Shown here one piece after another: positions 25,008 through 31,327 of a stretch of DNA of 31,327 bases; positions within the stretch are counted from its first letter, which is position 1; each line of letters begins with the position of its first letter. The position numbers and the translations under genes are program-made. Under the pieces are notes generated by a model that was not told the DNA's origin, did not search any database, and saw only the letters and a list, made by a program, of their open reading frames with translations. The DNA is from an uncultured Porphyromonadaceae bacterium. GTDB lineage: Bacteria; Bacteroidota; Bacteroidia; Bacteroidales; Muribaculaceae. The stretch spans positions 1 to 31,327 of the forward strand of contig UQKE01000023.1 of assembly GCA_900541555.1 (NCBI GenBank), written 5' to 3'.

Positions 25008-25039
25008 CAAAATTACGCTTTCCCCGCCACCGAGACAAA
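25008..25039 (-). promoter_or_regulatory. Promoter of the lplA-gcv-lpd operon
   Basis: On the minus strand TTTG (25039-25036), a 20-base spacer and TAATTTTG (25015-25008) match the consensus fully. The transcript would start near 25001, giving a leader of about 20 bases. That leaves no room for a glycine riboswitch. Confidence 0.8.
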
Positions 25040-25064
25040 AAAACCGCTGTGTTTTTCAACATAG

Positions 25065-25105
25065 AAAAATCTGCATCCCCTCATGCGAACGAGAAAATGC
25101 AGATT
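25065..25105 (-). terminator. Terminator after the 904-residue MG2/plug gene
   Basis: AATCTGCAT (25068-25076) pairs with ATGCAGATT (25097-25105) around a 20-base loop. On the minus strand it is followed by a short T run and lies just upstream of the glycine operon promoter. Confidence 0.7.
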
Positions 25106-25126
25106 ACTAAGATTATACCGCCGATG

Positions 25127-27841
25127 TTATCGGCGAACAACTGTTTCGCCACGAATTATTTCGCCGGAGCGTGTCACGCCTTCCACACGCACCGTGTAGG
25201 CGGTATCGCCGGTGTCCGACGTATAAAACGAAAACTCCGAGCGACCGTCGCGGTCGACCGTCACACATGGATTCCAATAAAGCGTAGGCCGCAAATCCGG
25301 AATCGTCGACGCGAAAGCTTCCGACGTATCGTATTTAGGCGAATAAAACTCGGCTTTGCGCTGATAACCGAGAGGCGTCACCGTGGCAAACTCCGGATAT
25401 TCTGTTCCTTCCACTTCTGTGCCAATCTTTGTCGCAATCATGATGGCACCGCCACTCGTCGCGCTCGGACCCAGCATGACGGCTTCCGTCGGGCGAATGA
25501 AATCCACGCGCCGGACGAAATCGAAAGGAATCCGCTCAATCAAGTCAAGCGTGGATTCCGCTGCGCTTTCAAAAGCCGGAAGCGTGTGTGGATTCGGGCG
25601 GCCGAGAATCAAATGGTCGGTATATTTTTGCGAGCCCAAAGGAGGTCTTTTTTCCAACCCGAAACCATCGTTCGCTCCTTCTGTCGGAGTCGGGTTTTGC
25701 AAAACATTGTCGACATAGAGAGCCACCGTGTAGCCCCTGAATATATAATCGCGTTGCGCGTCGAGCCACAGCCCCGGCACCTTGCGAAGCATTTCTTCAA
25801 CGCTCGTCACTTTGGCCTGCTCCATGGCTTTGTAGTCGTACGAACGATAGGCCACAGCCTCGTATGCGTCTTCCGGAGCGCGAATCAAACGGCCTCTCAC
25901 GATAATCTCGTTGAGCATCACTTCCATGCCGTTGTAGAGCGAACGCTCGCGGCTGTTCTCCACAAAACTCGCCCATTTTGCATCTTCCGACTCTTGTTCC
26001 GGCAAAAATTTCGCCTTCAAAGGCGACAACTGTGGAAACCGCTCATGGTCTATCTCGAAGTTAGGATACATGCGTTCGCCTTTGCTGTTGTAGGCTTGCA
26101 GCATGATGGTCGTGTTTTCCGGAAAATCGAACCCCTCGCACACAAACCGCCCGAGGCTGTCCGATTCGAAAACGCCCGCATAGCCGTATTTCGGAACAAT
26201 CGCATTGACCAGCACGCCCGCTTCCGGCTTGTTGCGCCACTTGCTTTTGATTGTCCCGCTGACGGTTTGCCCAATTTCAATCGCGCTTTGCGGATATGCC
26301 ATTTCTCCACGCACCACTGCCGGAATGTCGTAACGTCGCCACCCCTGCGTCATCAGCAACGCATCCAAAGCGTCGCCGGCATCTGCCGCTCCGGAAAAAT
26401 AGTATTCCGGATTTTCGACGCCTCCTTTTATTTCAGAACTCAACAGCAACGACGATACCACGGAAACATGTTCTTCCGAATCGACAATGCCATTGTCGGT
26501 GACAGACACGGAATAATTGCCTTCCGGCATGGAGAAGTCGTTCAACTCCACCGACATGCGCACCTTCTCGCGCTCGCCATAAACCGCTTTGTCGGATTTT
26601 ATTTCAACTTTTTCCTTTTCATTGCACACAAAAAACAGCCGTTCGCTCAAAGGATTCCAAGCGTCGTCGAACAGCACGGCATTGACCACCCCGTCGGGGA
26701 AATCCGAAAGCGGAAACGACACGCTGCGATTCGCATCGGTCAACAAGCCGGAATAAAGCAAATTGCCTCGCTCATGCACAACCAAACGGCAATCTCCCCG
26801 CATCGCTCCGACAACTTCCACACCGACGTGCGAAGTGCCGGCATCGACATGAAGCACGGCTGCGTCCTCGCTTGCCAACGGAAGCTCAAATTCCTTCTTC
26901 GCTCCTTTGTCGTTGACACACACGGCACGATACGTTTCGCCCACCTCAGGCTTCATTTTGAAAAATCCCATGCCGGCATGAAGCGCTGCAAAATTGGCCA
27001 CTGTGTCGCCCTTGCTGTCCACCACGCTGCCTTTCACCATTTCGCCCGAACCGGAAACCGACACAGCCTTGAATGCCACACGGCATTCCGCACCGGCTAT
27101 CAAATAGCCGCCTTCCGGATGAAACGTCACGTCGTAGTCTTTGGAACAATCGGGCAACACGACGAATTTCACATAATCGTCGAACGCCACGCGAATCCAA
27201 TTGCCTTGCATTTGCTTCCCATCTATTTCCACCGCTATTTCATCGCCGATTTTTTCACCCGTTCGCTCTGTCCCGTCCGGCAATTCGCACCGGAATTCGC
27301 CAACGTCGGCCGGCCGCTTGGTCGCCTTGTCGATCAATGAAAACGCCACCTTGAGTTTTTCCGATTCGTCATCGTAATCGTAACGAATCTTCATGTCGCT
27401 GAGGGTCGAAAACGCGCTGCCAACGCGAAGCATTTTTTTAAAGAAATACGGCTCGCCCAAACTTTGCATGAAAGAGGTGTAGGCAGTCAGCGTATAGTCG
27501 GCTTCGGCTGCCGTCTCCGGCAAAACGACATAACCGGCATAAACGCCATTGCTTTCCCTTATCTTTACCCGTTGCGCCGTCTCGCCGTCGGGCAATTGCA
27601 TTTCCACATACAAATATTCGCTGACAGACACCGGCTGGTGGCTGACGGCATCCACCACATAGCCGCGCATCCAAATCGTGTCGCCGCCAAGATAGACATT
27701 GCGATCGGTATGCACGTACACTTTCTCCTGTGGATATTCATACGTCTGCTCCTCGAACCGCGCCCCGATATCCACCTCCGCCGCTGCGCCACACAACGAC
27801 GACGCAATAGCTGCCAACAAGTAAATGTTTTTCATCTCCAT
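25127..27841 (-). CDS. Exported MG2-domain protein with TonB-type plug but no barrel
   Basis: A signal peptide ends SLCGAAAE, near residue 22. The N-terminal domain YPQEKVYVHTDRNVYLGGDTIW is macroglobulin-like (MG2), as in a common Bacteroidota family. Further beta domains include ATFHPEGGYLIAG-like segments and a regulatory-like sandwich near residue 540 (VSGTIKSKWRNKPEAGVLVNA). A plug-type domain lies near 655-700 (VTSVEEMLRKVPGL, YTVALYVDN). The C-terminus, from TLYWNP to YTVRVEGVTRSGEI, is another beta sandwich. No 20-strand barrel follows the plug, so it cannot be a transporter by itself. The cargo and partner are unknown. A second ATG two codons later is possible. It is preceded by TAAATTTG and ends at a terminator. 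Confidence 0.85.
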   Translation of the reverse strand: MEMKNIYLLAAIASSLCGAAAEVDIGARFEEQTYEYPQEKVYVHTDRNVYLGGDTIWMRGYVVDAVSHQPVSVSEYLYVEMQLPDGETAQRVKIRESNGVYAGYVVLPETAAEADYTLTAYTSFMQSLGEPYFFKKMLRVGSAFSTLSDMKIRYDYDDESEKLKVAFSLIDKATKRPADVGEFRCELPDGTERTGEKIGDEIAVEIDGKQMQGNWIRVAFDDYVKFVVLPDCSKDYDVTFHPEGGYLIAGAECRVAFKAVSVSGSGEMVKGSVVDSKGDTVANFAALHAGMGFFKMKPEVGETYRAVCVNDKGAKKEFELPLASEDAAVLHVDAGTSHVGVEVVGAMRGDCRLVVHERGNLLYSGLLTDANRSVSFPLSDFPDGVVNAVLFDDAWNPLSERLFFVCNEKEKVEIKSDKAVYGEREKVRMSVELNDFSMPEGNYSVSVTDNGIVDSEEHVSVVSSLLLSSEIKGGVENPEYYFSGAADAGDALDALLMTQGWRRYDIPAVVRGEMAYPQSAIEIGQTVSGTIKSKWRNKPEAGVLVNAIVPKYGYAGVFESDSLGRFVCEGFDFPENTTIMLQAYNSKGERMYPNFEIDHERFPQLSPLKAKFLPEQESEDAKWASFVENSRERSLYNGMEVMLNEIIVRGRLIRAPEDAYEAVAYRSYDYKAMEQAKVTSVEEMLRKVPGLWLDAQRDYIFRGYTVALYVDNVLQNPTPTEGANDGFGLEKRPPLGSQKYTDHLILGRPNPHTLPAFESAAESTLDLIERIPFDFVRRVDFIRPTEAVMLGPSATSGGAIMIATKIGTEVEGTEYPEFATVTPLGYQRKAEFYSPKYDTSEAFASTIPDLRPTLYWNPCVTVDRDGRSEFSFYTSDTGDTAYTVRVEGVTRSGEIIRGETVVRR

Positions 27842-27855
27842 ACTTTTTATTATTA

Positions 27856-27863
27856 CAAATTTA
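27856..27863 (-). promoter_or_regulatory. -7 element upstream of the MG2/plug gene
   Basis: On the minus strand TAAATTTG matches TAnnTTTG, 15 bases before the ATG at 27841, so the leader would be very short. The -33 region is AT-rich with no clear TTTG. A run of eight G lies about 40 bases further upstream. Confidence 0.5.
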
Positions 27864-27903
27864 CCAATTATGGCGCAATATAATTATAAAAATTATATTA
27901 AAC

Positions 27904-27911
27904 GGGGGGGG
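27904..27911. repeat. Run of eight G in an AT-rich intergenic region
   Basis: Eight consecutive G sit between two AT-only stretches. They lie in the upstream region of the MG2/plug gene and beyond the DUF4294 stop. Such homopolymers can slip during replication. No other run of this length in G or C was noticed in the window. Confidence 0.6.
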
Positions 27912-27913
27912 TA

Positions 27914-27946
27914 GAAAAAATTATAATTTTATTGTTTTTTAACAAT
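27914..27946 (-). terminator. Possible weak terminator after the DUF4294 gene
   Basis: On the minus strand ATTGTT-AAAA-AACAAT, then AAAATTA-TAATTTT followed by T, can form AT-only hairpins 14 bases past the stop. The stems have almost no G or C, so termination is uncertain and the DUF4294 transcript may continue into the MG2/plug gene. Confidence 0.3.
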
Positions 27947-27959
27947 TTCTGAGTACATT

Positions 27960-28568
27960 CTACAATGTGCCTTGTTCGATTCGCGTGGCAATACGGTTGA
28001 TCATGGCATCGGTAGCGTCCGTTTCCGGTTTCCAATCGGCTTTCAAGTTGACGCTGAACAGTCGCCCGAAAGCCTGATAGAAAGTGGCACGAAATCCGCC
28101 AAGAAAAGCTTTGATAATGGAATATGATCGTTGGTTAGTCTCTCGATTGACAAGTTTTACAAGCACTCGCGCCTGTTGCCGCGAAAAGCGTTTGAGTTCC
28201 GGCTTATATTGGTTGAACACCTCTTTTTCCATTTCTTTCAGATAGTCCTCCCGCTCTTTTTTGGTGGGGAGGGTAGAGATGTATTCATAGGTTTCGATGA
28301 CTGTGGCGCTGATCAATTTGGCATAGGGCAGTCCTTTTCTCACATCGCGCACCATGCGCCAATAAAACTGCTCCGCTTCCTTGTCTTTAAATTTTTCAGG
28401 AGGAAAGACAGTCACGTCGTTCAACACCAACATCAACGTGCTGTCGCCCTCTTCCGACAAAAAATAATAAAACCCCCGATAGGTTTTGTTTCTCGGAGAA
28501 GGCAGTTCGTCGAATGCAAATGCTCCAAAAGCGACGAAAAGCAACAAGACAAATACGATTCGTTTCAT
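27960..28568 (-). CDS. DUF4294-family exported protein
   Basis: A signal peptide covers residues 1-18 (FVLLLFVAFGAFAF). The mature part contains VLNDVTVFPPEKFKDKEAEQFYWRMVRDVRKGLPYAKL and YEYISTLPTKKEREDYLKEMEKEV. It ends in LVNRETNQRSYSIIKAFLGGFRATFYQAFGRLFSVNLK. This is the conserved pattern of DUF4294, a Bacteroidota family often annotated only by that name. The 202-residue length is typical. The function is unknown; the signal suggests a periplasmic location. It is divergent from dnaX, with -7 elements back to back in the 120-base gap. Confidence 0.85.
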   Translation of the reverse strand: MKRIVFVLLLFVAFGAFAFDELPSPRNKTYRGFYYFLSEEGDSTLMLVLNDVTVFPPEKFKDKEAEQFYWRMVRDVRKGLPYAKLISATVIETYEYISTLPTKKEREDYLKEMEKEVFNQYKPELKRFSRQQARVLVKLVNRETNQRSYSIIKAFLGGFRATFYQAFGRLFSVNLKADWKPETDATDAMINRIATRIEQGTL

Positions 28569-28588
28569 CTTTCAAATTGCAATTCATG

Positions 28589-28596
28589 CAAAAATA
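28589..28596 (-). promoter_or_regulatory. -7 element upstream of the DUF4294 gene
   Basis: On the minus strand TATTTTTG matches TAnnTTTG, 21 bases before the ATG at 28568. The -33 position lacks a clear TTTG. Confidence 0.5.
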
Positions 28597-28638
28597 CATT
28601 TTTGAAATGATAAAGCATAGCATTCTTGCTTTTTTTCG

Positions 28639-28646
28639 TACATTTG
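28639..28646 (+). promoter_or_regulatory. -7 element upstream of dnaX
   Basis: TACATTTG matches TAnnTTTG exactly, with a predicted leader of about 37 bases before the ATG at 28690. No perfect TTTG is found 19-21 bases upstream. Confidence 0.55.
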
Positions 28647-28689
28647 TAGAATCTGCGCCAAGTGCTCAAAAAGCAGAATTAGTGAAAAA

Positions 28690-30474
28690 ATGGAAAACTA
28701 CATTGTATCAGCAAGAAAATATCGTCCCGCCACGTTTAAAACCGTCGTTGGCCAACATGCACTGGTCAATACGCTGAAAAACGCCGTCATATCCGGAAAG
28801 CTTGCCCATTCTTATTTGTTTTGCGGGCAGCGAGGCGTGGGGAAAACCACAATGGCGCGCATTTTTGCAAAAGCCATCAACTGCGAGCACCTCACAGCCG
28901 ACGGCGAGCCGTGCAACGAATGTGAATCGTGTCGCGCTTTCAACGAACAGCGTTCGCTCAACATCATAGAACTCGACGCGGCATCAAACAACAGCGTGGA
29001 CGACATCCGCCAACTCATCGACCAAGTGCTCATCCCTCCCGTAACAGGCAAATACCGCGTGTTTATCGTCGATGAGGTCCACATGCTGTCGCCGGCCGCT
29101 TTCAACGCTTTCCTTAAAACGCTGGAAGAGCCACCGGCATACGTCATCTTCATCCTTGCCACCACCGAACGGCAAAAAATTCTTCCCACCATTTTGTCGC
29201 GATGCCAGAAATACGATTTCCAGCGAATCACACCGGCCGACATCGCCGAACAATTGAAATATGTGGCCGACTGCGAAGGCTACACGGCAGAACCGGAAGC
29301 CTTAAACGTCATCGCGCAAAAAGCCGACGGCGCCATGCGCGACGCGCTTTCCGTGTTCGACCAAGTGGCAGCTTCCACAATGGGAAACATCACCTACGAA
29401 GCTACCATCGACAATCTGAACATTCTCGACTACGACTATTATTTTCGATTGACCGACGCTTTCCTCGACGGAAACATCGAACAATCGCTGCTCATTTATA
29501 AGGAAGTGCGCGACCACGGCTTCGATTCCAAAATTTTCATCAACGGCGTGGCTTCCCATTTGCGCGAATTGGCTGTCAGCCATTCTCCAGAATTAATTCC
29601 GCTGCTGGAAACAACAGGAGAAACCGCGCGACGCTATCAAGAGCAATCGGCTCGATGCCGCATGGGTAAAATCTATGCAGCAATGGACCTCTGCAACACA
29701 TGCGACCTCAATTACGCCATGGCAACCAACAAGCGTTTCCTCGTGGAATTGACTTTAATCAAAATTTGCCAACTTTTCAACAACGACAATACCTCTCCAC
29801 AACCCACCGGAGAAACAATAAAAAAAATAGAAAAGCCCTCTTACGCTCCTGCTACTCCAACAGTCGCGAAAACTGAAAACAAGCCTCAACCTATAAAAAC
29901 TGCCGAAAAGAAATCGGCACAAATGCCAACGCCGCCGACCAAACATCAAACGGCCGCGACTGTTTCGCCGACATTCAAACCGGTTGGGGTTCCGTCTATT
30001 TCCTTGAAAGAAAAACTTTCAGAAATAACGGTGAACGAAAAAAATATCGATTACGAAACCAAAAAGGAAGAACAACCAAATCAAATTTCCGCCGCCACTG
30101 CGAGAAACGAACATTATTCGGACGAAGATTTGAAGGAAGCGTGGCGGCAATTTGTCAGGACTCACCCCGACGACATCATACTCATCAACTCGATGAAAAC
30201 CGGTTTTCCCGTTCGCAACGGAGCAGAAAACTCTTTCCTTTACGAAGTGGAAAACAAAGCGCAAAAAGAGGCTTTCGACCGCAAAATAGGGGATTTGACC
30301 CGTTTTCTCCGCGACAGCGTCAAAAACGACAATATCCAAATAGCTGTAAAAGTCAGAGAAATAGGGGAAAAAGAAAAACCTATTACTCAAAAGGAATTGC
30401 TCATCGATTTAGTGGAACGCAATCCCAAAGCTAAAAAATTCATAGACAGGTATCATCTCGGCTTTTCAAATTAA
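28690..30474 (+). CDS. dnaX: DNA polymerase III subunit gamma/tau
   Basis: DnaX is the motor and organiser of the clamp loader. The AAA+ domain has Walker A GQRGVGKT (46-53), a zinc site at C65, C75, C78 and C81, Walker B VFIVDEVHML (124-133) and the SRC motif with the arginine finger (170-172). Domain III ends near residue 370. A Pro/Lys/Thr-rich linker spans about 370-450, followed by a C-terminal domain of about 120 residues (DEDLKEAWRQFVRTHPDD onward) that in tau-like forms contacts the polymerase. The slippery run A AAA AAA at 29820-29826 encodes K378-K379 at the start of the linker. Slippage there would give a form of about 379-395 residues, the size of a gamma subunit. Confidence 0.96.
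   Translation: MENYIVSARKYRPATFKTVVGQHALVNTLKNAVISGKLAHSYLFCGQRGVGKTTMARIFAKAINCEHLTADGEPCNECESCRAFNEQRSLNIIELDAASNNSVDDIRQLIDQVLIPPVTGKYRVFIVDEVHMLSPAAFNAFLKTLEEPPAYVIFILATTERQKILPTILSRCQKYDFQRITPADIAEQLKYVADCEGYTAEPEALNVIAQKADGAMRDALSVFDQVAASTMGNITYEATIDNLNILDYDYYFRLTDAFLDGNIEQSLLIYKEVRDHGFDSKIFINGVASHLRELAVSHSPELIPLLETTGETARRYQEQSARCRMGKIYAAMDLCNTCDLNYAMATNKRFLVELTLIKICQLFNNDNTSPQPTGETIKKIEKPSYAPATPTVAKTENKPQPIKTAEKKSAQMPTPPTKHQTAATVSPTFKPVGVPSISLKEKLSEITVNEKNIDYETKKEEQPNQISAATARNEHYSDEDLKEAWRQFVRTHPDDIILINSMKTGFPVRNGAENSFLYEVENKAQKEAFDRKIGDLTRFLRDSVKNDNIQIAVKVREIGEKEKPITQKELLIDLVERNPKAKKFIDRYHLGFSN
29820..29827 (+). promoter_or_regulatory. Candidate slippery site for a short DnaX (gamma) form
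   Basis: Eight A are read in frame as ATA AAA AAA ATA, giving the heptamer A AAA AAA. A -1 shift adds 16 residues and stops at TGA 29874-29876. Loss of one A in the transcript gives TAG at once. GGAG (29809-29812) lies seven bases upstream, as in E. coli dnaX, but Bacteroidota ribosomes rarely use such sites. No strong downstream stem is evident. Confidence 0.45.
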
Positions 30475-30477
30475 AAC

Positions 30478-30675
30478 ATGGGAATCATATATTTTGCTTT
30501 AACTTTATCGGTAGCCTTTGTCCTGTTTTTGTTTCTTTACAAAGGACTTAACCGCATCATCAAGCCGACAGAATCCATCGTCCGCTTGCTTGTTGTCGTT
30601 CTTGCAATAGCATTAGACATTGCCATTATGTTGGTAATGTTGTTTTTCATTGCGCTGTACGCCAATTTATCTTAG
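30478..30675 (+). CDS. Small two-helix membrane protein
   Basis: I do not recognise this 65-residue protein. Two hydrophobic segments (about 3-20 and 38-62) flank a short basic loop (KGLNRIIKPTES), so it should be an inner-membrane hairpin. The ATG lies three bases after the dnaX stop, on the same strand, which suggests co-transcription. Its TAG stop at 30673-30675 overlaps the aroK stop on the other strand. The strong hydrophobic pattern and tight spacing favour a real gene, but it is short and has no known family that I can name. Confidence 0.55.
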   Translation: MGIIYFALTLSVAFVLFLFLYKGLNRIIKPTESIVRLLVVVLAIALDIAIMLVMLFFIALYANLS

Positions 30676-31217
30676 AAATTCATTTCTTTTTTCAGTTTTT
30701 CCACCAAGCGAGCCACCGTCACTCGCGTTTCAGCCGCTGTTTCTATTTCCGACGTATCAAAAATCAAATTTGCCTGATTATAGAAGATTTCCCTTTCAGA
30801 TATGTTTTTTTCTATGAAAGCCATCAATTCATCGTCTGTTTTTGATGCTATGACGGGTCGTTTAGCTTTCGATCGTGGACGAGAAAGACGAGAAAACAAA
30901 ATAGACACGGGCACATTCAAATAAACAACCATCCCTTTGCTTTTCATGATATCCATATTATTTGAATGGCACGGCGTTCCTCCACCGCATGCAATTATGG
31001 TATCTTGAAAATCGCACACTTCTTTCAACAATCGCGATTCAATGCGCCGAAATTCTTCTTCGCCATAGGTATCAAATATTTCCTTAATCGACTTGTGCCT
31101 GCGATTTTCTATGAATACATCAAGATCCATGAATTCCCAACCTAACTGTTCGGCAAGAACTTTCCCGACAGTAGTTTTACCGGCTCCCATATATCCAACA
31201 AGAAAAACAGGCTTCAT
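30672..31217 (-). CDS. aroK: Shikimate kinase
   Basis: AroK phosphorylates shikimate at the 3-OH with ATP in chorismate synthesis. Walker A GYMGAGKT is at residues 8-15, DLDVFIE carries the shikimate-binding Asp, FRRIES the conserved Arg-Glu, and IACGGGTP the glycine-rich shikimate loop. RPRSKAKRPV holds the lid Arg. The 181-residue length is right for the family. The start at 31217 places MKPVFLVGYMGAGKTT at the N-terminus; a frame opening to 31259 would run through the tRNA terminator. It follows tRNA-Gly and may be read partly by read-through. No convincing promoter of its own was found. Confidence 0.95.
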   Translation of the reverse strand: MKPVFLVGYMGAGKTTVGKVLAEQLGWEFMDLDVFIENRRHKSIKEIFDTYGEEEFRRIESRLLKEVCDFQDTIIACGGGTPCHSNNMDIMKSKGMVVYLNVPVSILFSRLSRPRSKAKRPVIASKTDDELMAFIEKNISEREIFYNQANLIFDTSEIETAAETRVTVARLVEKLKKEMNF

Positions 31218-31233
31218 AATTCTTTCAATATAG

Positions 31234-31261
31234 AAAAAGGATGCATCCTGCGGATACACCC
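31234..31261 (-). terminator. Terminator after tRNA-Gly
   Basis: On the minus strand GGGTGTATCC and GGATGCATCC pair over ten positions (two of them G-T) with loop GCA, followed by TTTTT. It begins 17 bases after the tRNA 3' end and precedes the aroK start by 17 bases. Confidence 0.75.
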
Positions 31262-31277
31262 TCTTTATTGTTTTTTG

Positions 31278-31327
31278 AGCGGAAGACGAGGCTCAAACTC
31301 GCGACCCTCAGCTTGGAAGGCTGATGC
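31278..31327 (-). tRNA. tRNA-Gly(UCC), 3' part, cut by the window edge
   Basis: Read on the minus strand, the anticodon arm is TCAGC-CTTCCAA-GCTGA, with anticodon TCC. The T arm is GCGAG-TTTGAGC-CTCGT, the acceptor 3' strand is CTTCCGC, and the discriminator is T. The D arm and 5' acceptor strand lie outside the window. CCA is not encoded. The T loop has T rather than C at position 56, which is unusual. Confidence 0.9.

Noticed and set aside
25049..27340. A 763-codon open frame on the plus strand, opposite the MG2/plug gene.
   Set aside because: It has no recognisable domain and an Arg/His/Phe-rich composition typical of antisense frames in this genome. The opposite strand encodes a well-formed exported protein.
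30037..30045. A second A-rich slippery sequence (A AAA AAT) in dnaX.
   Set aside because: It is a weaker slip motif and lies in the middle of the linker; the A8 run at 29820 is a better candidate.

Overview
The window looks like chromosomal DNA from a member of the order Bacteroidales (Bacteroidota). The evidence is repeated promoters of the form TTTG-N19-21-TAnnTTTG, DUF4294 and DUF4836-type proteins, a PepSY-like periplasmic protein, a TGS-domain nucleoside kinase, plug-type TonB proteins, and start sites without Shine-Dalgarno sequences. I cannot name the genus. Most of the window is ordinary core genome. I found no insertion sequence, prophage, CRISPR array or integrase.

Layout. (1) 56-4324, plus strand: a 71-bp imperfect palindrome with a promoter at its outer edge leads into a tight four-gene run. 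The run encodes a Tat-type aldo/keto-reductase-fold Fe-S protein, a membrane polyferredoxin that reads as a NapH-NapG fusion, thymidylate synthase (thyA) and dihydrofolate reductase (folA). (2) 8055-4331, minus: a clear promoter followed by an ABC ATPase, an FtsX-like permease, a glycerophosphodiester phosphodiesterase and mutY (TTG start). (3) 10268-8144, minus: a PepSY-like protein and a DUF4836-like lipoprotein, each with a terminator. (4) 12046-10370, minus: the nucleoside kinase, divergent from rubrerythrin at 12226-12768. (5) 15196-12960, minus: fabD and an aspartate-type aminotransferase, with a small REP-like repeat beyond the aminotransferase. (6) 17768-15426, minus: an outer-membrane beta-barrel protein. 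(7) 25039-17872, minus: one operon carrying the whole glycine cleavage system in the order lplA-gcvT-gcvH-gcvPA-gcvPB-lpd, plus a small membrane protein of unknown function. (8) 28568-25127, minus: DUF4294 protein, then a 904-aa MG2/plug protein without a barrel. (9) 28690-30675, plus: dnaX and a 65-aa membrane protein that ends tail-to-tail on aroK (minus). (10) The right edge holds the 3' part of a tRNA-Gly(UCC) gene on the minus strand.

How the genes work together. The glycine operon holds the P, T, H and L proteins and the ligase that lipoylates H, so it should make a self-sufficient machine that turns glycine into CO2, ammonia and methylene-tetrahydrofolate. Methylene-THF is the cofactor consumed by ThyA, and FolA recycles the resulting dihydrofolate, so two separate loci here serve one-carbon metabolism.

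Most interesting points. The exported aldo/keto-reductase-fold protein has lost the catalytic Lys and His of its family and sits beside a NapH-NapG fusion, which suggests an undescribed quinone-linked periplasmic redox pair. dnaX carries an in-frame A AAA AAA slippery run exactly where a short gamma form would end. All statements come from reading the sequence; no database search was possible.
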